NCBI GenBank assembly: GCA_947500875.1
Contig: CANMUN010000009.1
Span: 1-64,000 of the forward strand
Reading direction: 5' to 3'
Origin: Flavobacteriales bacterium
GTDB taxonomy: Bacteria; Bacteroidota; Bacteroidia; Flavobacteriales_D; Crocinitomicaceae
Length of the DNA: 64,000 nt
Part shown: piece by piece, positions 59,196 to 64,000 of the stretch
Numbering within the stretch: the stretch's first letter is position 1
How the letters are laid out: every line of letters starts with the position of its first letter
Made by a program: the position numbers and the translations under genes
The notes under the pieces: model-generated
Database searches by the model: none
What the model saw: only the letters and a program-made list of their open reading frames with translations
What the model was told of the DNA's origin: nothing

Positions 59196-60014
59196 TTATC
59201 CTTTCCAAAATCTCATTTCGAGTGACATGCGCGTTTGATTCTCCATAAAATTATACCCTCCACCGTGGACCAAATAAGGAGAAAATAACATCACTTCATT
59301 CTCCTGTGGGTTGGGTCGAATAAGTTCTGGAATCTCATTATTGATTGAAATTACACAAGGAACCGTATAATTGGTGCCATTGAGAATAGCTCCTTGTACA
59401 GTTCGTTCAATTTCAGATTCTTTTAACAAGTGGCTTCCGGGTACAAGTCCCAATGAACTTTGCTCAGTACTACCGCAAATAGGCACGTAGATGTTCACCG
59501 CATCACGAAGTCGATCAAGCCAAACATCCCGGTGCGGAGGGTTATTGTCTTGGAAATTTTGAGGTCTCACCACACGCACGAAAAAATTATTCATGTCAAC
59601 ATGCTTCGCTTTAGTAGTTACATCCACTCCAATGATTGCAGAAATTCGTTTGTTAACTCGATGAATTTCAACAGGGAATTGACTTACATTCCATCCAGAT
59701 TGAATTAATTTGGCAACAGTTAAATGTATTTTATCATTCACATACAAATGATAATTTTCGAGTGTAAAACGGTCGTCAATTTTTCCGCCAGCTTCAACAA
59801 TTTTGTCACTTAGAAGCTGTGTAAGCCCTTCTTTTATTTTACTGAAATCTTCATCACTTAAAAATTTCTCAATGCTAAATCCTTCTTGGTTCCAGGGCGT
59901 TCTCTTTATTAAATTTTCATCTTTCTGAAGTAGTACTTCATTTTCGCCAACCAGCGTTTCACCAATTAATTCTAATTCTATCAGCCTACTGCCCAATCTA
60001 TAATTAACTATCAT
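59196..60014 (-). CDS. Predicted Fe(II)/2-oxoglutarate dioxygenase (phytanoyl-CoA dioxygenase-like)
   Basis: PPHRDVWLDRLRDAVNIYVPICG (HxD) with LGLVPGSHLLKES, and distal YLVHGGGYNFMENQTRMSLEMRF. Confidence 0.75.
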   Translation of the reverse strand: MIVNYRLGSRLIELELIGETLVGENEVLLQKDENLIKRTPWNQEGFSIEKFLSDEDFSKIKEGLTQLLSDKIVEAGGKIDDRFTLENYHLYVNDKIHLTVAKLIQSGWNVSQFPVEIHRVNKRISAIIGVDVTTKAKHVDMNNFFVRVVRPQNFQDNNPPHRDVWLDRLRDAVNIYVPICGSTEQSSLGLVPGSHLLKESEIERTVQGAILNGTNYTVPCVISINNEIPELIRPNPQENEVMLFSPYLVHGGGYNFMENQTRMSLEMRFWKG

Positions 60015-61171
60015 TTCTCCGTAATTATTCCTTTAGCGATTTGAAGGTAAAGTTCTTCCATTACATGAATGTTCTTGGAGATATTATAATTTTCATTCGT
60101 GTAGGAAAATTGTTCGTCAGCGAGCCTCTTCGCTTCCGATGGATGGGACAAAAACCAAAGACTTTTTTCTGCCATTTCGTTGACCGAATTAAACATAGGA
60201 AAAAAGGAATGAAATTTTCCGGTATCATTACCGAAATTCCAAAAAAGTTGTGGGAATCCAGCAGTGCTCAAATCAAAACTTACCCAGCCCCCTGGTAAAC
60301 CATGGTAACCATGGCCCCAAACTAAGTCAAGTTGGTCTTCCACCGCTGATTTTATGATATCATCTTGATGCCCTCTAAATTTGACCTGCTTTTCCAAACG
60401 GAGCTGTTCAACATAGCGACTAATACCTTCTTGTACAGGGTCTCCGCTGCCATAAATGTGCAATTCAGCCTCAGGATATTCTTCAACGATCCTTTGAAAT
60501 GCATACATAAACGGATCCAAAGGCTTCGCGGGTGTTAACCTCGTGAAAATTCCCAATTTCGGAGAAGAGGTATATCGATATTCGTTCTTTTTGAATTGAC
60601 GCTGAAATGAAAAGTTTAGGTTGTAATAAGTATGTTTAAATAATTTAAAATCAGATAGTTCGTACTTTATTTGATCGTCATGAAACCCCGAAACAAAATG
60701 AAATACTTCGGATTTAGGAAAAGCTTCATAATTGCCGGCTACTTGATAGGTTGAATTTTGCACGTGAATAAGCAATTTTTGCTGATGCTCGGCGGAAAGG
60801 TAACGTGCAATTTCCTTGTAATTGTATTCACCCATGATCGATATGCAATCAAACTTATTAAAAAACATTTTTATGGGTAACCGTTCATCGGGTAGGGATT
60901 TATTGACTAGGCGGTGTTCTATTTTTTGCTTTAGTGTTGGTGTTGTTCGGTGATTAATTTCATGGAGGAAATGTATTTTCGAACCTAATTCCCGATGTTT
61001 TGGATAATAATAATCGTTAAAACGATCACTAGTTTCTAAAGGTAAAAGGCACAAGATTTCAACGGAAAAACGATCTTTGTTGAGGGCGCGGTCCAATTCA
61101 TACGTAAAGCGCTGTGTTCCTGCTTGCCAAAACTCGGATACCACAAAAAGTACGTTAATTTTACTTTCCAT
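60011..61171 (-). CDS. Glycosyltransferase (GT4-like)
   Basis: INVLFVVSEFWQAGTQRFTYELDRAL, LGIFTRLTPAKPLDPFMYAFQRI, ELHIYGSGDPVQEG. Confidence 0.87.
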   Translation of the reverse strand: MESKINVLFVVSEFWQAGTQRFTYELDRALNKDRFSVEILCLLPLETSDRFNDYYYPKHRELGSKIHFLHEINHRTTPTLKQKIEHRLVNKSLPDERLPIKMFFNKFDCISIMGEYNYKEIARYLSAEHQQKLLIHVQNSTYQVAGNYEAFPKSEVFHFVSGFHDDQIKYELSDFKLFKHTYYNLNFSFQRQFKKNEYRYTSSPKLGIFTRLTPAKPLDPFMYAFQRIVEEYPEAELHIYGSGDPVQEGISRYVEQLRLEKQVKFRGHQDDIIKSAVEDQLDLVWGHGYHGLPGGWVSFDLSTAGFPQLFWNFGNDTGKFHSFFPMFNSVNEMAEKSLWFLSHPSEAKRLADEQFSYTNENYNISKNIHVMEELYLQIAKGIITEK

Positions 61172-62291
61172 CAAAAAAGGCAATAATGTGTTGGCAAATT
61201 TCATCAATGTTCCCCGATGTTATTGCGCAATGCACCGGTAATCGCAGTAATCCGTCGGTAAATTTGTCGGCATTTGGCAGATTCCTTCCGTCATGTTGGG
61301 ATTCAAAAAATGTGCTTTTATGGAGGCTCTGGTAGTGAAAGGCAGGAAAAATGTTTTTTTCACGAAGGTAAACGATTAATGATTTCCTGATGCCTTCATT
61401 GGGTAAAACCATGGCGAAAAGATGTCCGTTCTCCGTGGCGAATTTCCCGGGTTTAATGGTTTCTATTGCGCCCTTTTCGGATAAAGAACTCAGTGCCTCA
61501 TGATATCGTGAAACGATGCTCTTGCGCATGGTTTGAATTTCATCAAGGCATTCTAATTGCGCCATGAGGAAAGCTGCTGTAACATCCGAAGGTAAAAAGG
61601 AAGAGCCGACATCCACCCAACCGTATTTATCGACTTCCCCGCGGTAAAATGCCGTTCGGTTAGTCCCTTTTTCCCAAATAATCTCGGCTCTTTGCTCGAG
61701 TTTCTTGTCGTTTACGACCAACATTCCTCCTTCTCCACAAATAATATTCTTGGTTTCATGGAATGAAAAGGTCGATACATGCCCAAAACTTCCAAGGGGT
61801 TTTCCCAAATAAAAAGAATCTATAGCATGCGCGGCATCTTCGACAAGCAATAATTGGTGTTCCTTGGCAATTTTTGCAATTTCTTCCATATCGCAAGCTG
61901 CGCCTCCGTAATGTACCACAACAATTGCCTTTGTTTTAGAAGTAACTAAGGCCCGAATTTCTTGTGGATCTATGTTCGGGTGGTCGGTATAAGAGTCTGC
62001 AAATACTGCTTTGACGCCACGGAGGAGGAATGCATTTACCGTACTTACGAAGGTAAAGGATGGAAAAATAACTTCGTCTCCTGGCTTTAAGTCAAGAAGT
62101 ATTGCGGCCATTTCCAAGGCATCTGTGCAAGATGACGTTAAAAGGCACTTATTGAACCCATAACGATCTTCGAAAAACGATTGACAACGCTTGGTAAAGG
62201 GACCGTTTCCTGAAATCCAACGGTTGCCAACGGCTTCTTGAATATAGGTAAGTTCCTTTCCAGAAAGATAGGGACGGTTGAATTCTATCAT
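61161..62291 (-). CDS. DegT/DnrJ/EryC1/StrS family aminotransferase
   Basis: SSCTDALEMAAILLDLKPGDEVIFPSFTFVSTVNAFLLRG, VEDAAHAIDSFYLGKPLGSFGHVSTFSFHETKNIICGEGG. Confidence 0.95.
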   Translation of the reverse strand: MIEFNRPYLSGKELTYIQEAVGNRWISGNGPFTKRCQSFFEDRYGFNKCLLTSSCTDALEMAAILLDLKPGDEVIFPSFTFVSTVNAFLLRGVKAVFADSYTDHPNIDPQEIRALVTSKTKAIVVVHYGGAACDMEEIAKIAKEHQLLLVEDAAHAIDSFYLGKPLGSFGHVSTFSFHETKNIICGEGGMLVVNDKKLEQRAEIIWEKGTNRTAFYRGEVDKYGWVDVGSSFLPSDVTAAFLMAQLECLDEIQTMRKSIVSRYHEALSSLSEKGAIETIKPGKFATENGHLFAMVLPNEGIRKSLIVYLREKNIFPAFHYQSLHKSTFFESQHDGRNLPNADKFTDGLLRLPVHCAITSGNIDEICQHIIAFFDGK

Positions 62292-62920
62292 GGTCTTAAT
62301 TTTGCGGGAATTCCTGTATATAATCCAGACTCTTGAAGGGATTTAACAATTACAGCTCCTGCGCCAGTTCTTACGTGTTCAAAGGTAGTTACATGGTCCG
62401 AAACAAGGGTGCCAATTCCTAGGTGATTGCTTTTTCCAAGGGCACTAAACCCTGCGACCTTGACCCCAGGGGAAAGCACAGCGTGGTCTCCCACATGGCA
62501 GTTGTGGGATAGAATACAGCCGTTGTACAGCAGGCAATTCTTTCCAATGAACACGTGTTGATCTAAAATACATCCCGAAAAAAGAATGGTTCCGTCGCTC
62601 AATTGTGCACTAGAATCAACGATACAACTTGGATGCACAATTTTCCCGAAAGGAATTAATGGATACCAACGGTTGAAACATTCGGCGCGAAACGCCATGT
62701 GTTGGTAACCAATTCCCATAAGAAGGACATCAAATATACCAAGCGCATACAGCTCTTCCACTTGGTTGATTTTACCCAGGACAGGAATACCTCCTTGTCT
62801 TGTATCTTTGGGCAGGAAGTCGTCCAAAAATCCAACAACTTCATAGGAATTTGTTTCTATCGCTAAATGTGCAATCTGCTGAGCTAAATCTTGTGCCCCA
62901 AGGATGACTAATCGCTTCAT
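62288..62920 (-). CDS. NeuD/PglD-family sugar O/N-acetyltransferase
   Basis: LVILGAQDLAQQIAHLAIE, GFLDDF, hexapeptide repeats, LGIGTLVSDHVTTFEHVRTGAGAVIVKSL. Confidence 0.88.
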   Translation of the reverse strand: MKRLVILGAQDLAQQIAHLAIETNSYEVVGFLDDFLPKDTRQGGIPVLGKINQVEELYALGIFDVLLMGIGYQHMAFRAECFNRWYPLIPFGKIVHPSCIVDSSAQLSDGTILFSGCILDQHVFIGKNCLLYNGCILSHNCHVGDHAVLSPGVKVAGFSALGKSNHLGIGTLVSDHVTTFEHVRTGAGAVIVKSLQESGLYTGIPAKLRP

Positions 62921-63615
62921 GATACTTTCAAATAACGGTTTGCGTTGCTACCCACGTTAAATAATAAATCCAAGATACTAACTTCATGCGTAAATGCACC
63001 AAATAATTGATGATATGCTGGATATCCCGAATAATCCATCCATTCTACCTGAATATTATTTTCTTCGAAGAGCTTGATATCTAAATAAGCTCTAGCTGCC
63101 GGCCCCGATACGTAATGCGTTCCGTTTAACTTATGCACAGCATCCACCAAGCGTTCATTTTTATTGCCGTTCAGATTTAGGGCCAGCGAATCGATTATTT
63201 TGGTTTGAATGCCTAAAATAGCATTTATGGCATGTATAAATTTCAGGTTTATTTCCGATAGTAAATCGGTATCCATACCTAAGTACAATTCTTTGAACTG
63301 TTCCTCATACAGGCTAAAATACGGCGCTTTGGTATAGTTTGCTTTGATGGCGTTCCAGTGTTTTACATTCCAATTGTTTTTCGCGGTCCGCGTTGCGTGA
63401 ATGGTTTGCTCTAGACTTTCTTGCCTCACAGGAATGGTAAGCCACATGGGGCCATTCGAAGTTTTAATGATGTTGCGGTTGCGCCAATCGTTTTTCGTGT
63501 ATTGAACCACGTCATAAATTACCATGACGTCCACCGATCGAATGAGGTCGAAATAACCTTTCCATGGAATATAATTGGATTGAAGTATTGCCACCTTTTT
63601 CATGCTGTTTTCCAT
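62917..63615 (-). CDS. WbqC family protein
   Basis: VAILQSNYIPWKGYFDLIRSVDVMVIYDVVQYTKNDWRNRNIIKTSNGPMWLTIPV. Confidence 0.93.
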   Translation of the reverse strand: MENSMKKVAILQSNYIPWKGYFDLIRSVDVMVIYDVVQYTKNDWRNRNIIKTSNGPMWLTIPVRQESLEQTIHATRTAKNNWNVKHWNAIKANYTKAPYFSLYEEQFKELYLGMDTDLLSEINLKFIHAINAILGIQTKIIDSLALNLNGNKNERLVDAVHKLNGTHYVSGPAARAYLDIKLFEENNIQVEWMDYSGYPAYHQLFGAFTHEVSILDLLFNVGSNANRYLKVS

Positions 63616-64000
63616 GTTAGTTCAGGCCGAACCACTCCATTTATTTTACCTAAAAATCCATGCGTTCTTTCCCTTTCTTTAATTTCAAAACGTATCACCT
63701 CGGGAAGGGAAAATAGGGGTTGATATCCTTCGGTATTCACATAGAGATGTATGCTATAACTACCTTCATTGAGCAGATTTTTAGGAAAATAGCAGGTCGC
63801 TTGAAAGATGGAGTCATTGGACTTTAAGGTGGCGCCAGAACCAAAGACCACCATCTCATCTTGGTTCAACAGGTCGAAAGCAATCGCTATATTTTGACGA
63901 TTTTCCGTATCAAAAAACTCAAAATCCAGGGTAATATGATCGTCTATGAAAGGATCAGAAGGCGATAATGCGATTTTTTTAAGATAAACCCCCATGGCTC
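63600..64000 (-). CDS. Wzt-type C-terminal domain of a polysaccharide ABC transporter ATPase (5' end outside the window)
   Basis: Beta-sandwich-like LDFEFFDTENRQNIAIAFDLLNQDEMVVFGSG; the reading frame stays open to the window edge. Confidence 0.7.
   Translation of the reverse strand, partial: AMGVYLKKIALSPSDPFIDDHITLDFEFFDTENRQNIAIAFDLLNQDEMVVFGSGATLKSNDSIFQATCYFPKNLLNEGSYSIHLYVNTEGYQPLFSLPEVIRFEIKERERTHGFLGKINGVVRPELTWKTA

Noticed and set aside
1-64000. CRISPR arrays, prophage, restriction-modification or classical defence islands
   Set aside because: No regularly spaced repeats, cas, capsid/terminase, methylase or nuclease defence genes were seen on reading.
1-64000. tRNA or rRNA genes in intergenic spaces
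   Set aside because: Spacers are mostly under 100 bp and no cloverleaf-like GTTCRA/T-arm pattern or rRNA segment was recognised. tRNAscan-SE would be decisive.

Overview
This 64 kb window comes from a Bacteroidetes/Flavobacteriia-type chromosome. The lineage call rests on type IX secretion sorting domains, PorT, an S46 peptidase and TAnnTTTG promoter boxes. The left ~43 kb is mostly housekeeping: mnmA, proline dehydrogenase, aroB, an RsmF-like methyltransferase, tilS, pabB-like, a MutS2-like gene, ribH, glmM, ispH, a cobalamin adenosyltransferase, hutH, hemB, fabG, trmD, an aminotransferase, a heptose-kinase-like gene, ubiE/menG and porT. T9SS cargo proteins and peptidases are interspersed. 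The right ~16 kb (about 48.1-64.0 kb, minus strand) is a dense surface-polysaccharide cluster of glycosyltransferases, asnB, a deacetylase, a DegT aminotransferase, a NeuD-like acetyltransferase, WbqC, a predicted Fe/2OG dioxygenase, and a Wzt-type C-terminal domain cut by the window edge. The left edge holds the start of an IS3-type transposase (orfA). The main candidates for undescribed biology are: (a) a six-gene minus-strand operon at 12652-16777 with a cytosolic vWA protein, a Cys-motif/winged-helix-like protein, two small exported proteins, a membrane protein with a TerB-like tail, and a rhodanese; (b) a protein at 44121-45569 with three GldL-like membrane motifs fused to a soluble domain; (c) a recurrent arrangement with the TAnnTTTG box 3-5 nt before the start codon, predicting leaderless mRNAs; (d) a strong terminator hairpin inside the coding sequence of a convergent gene. 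No tRNA, rRNA or CRISPR array was recognised. All assignments come from reading the sequence by eye; no database search was run.
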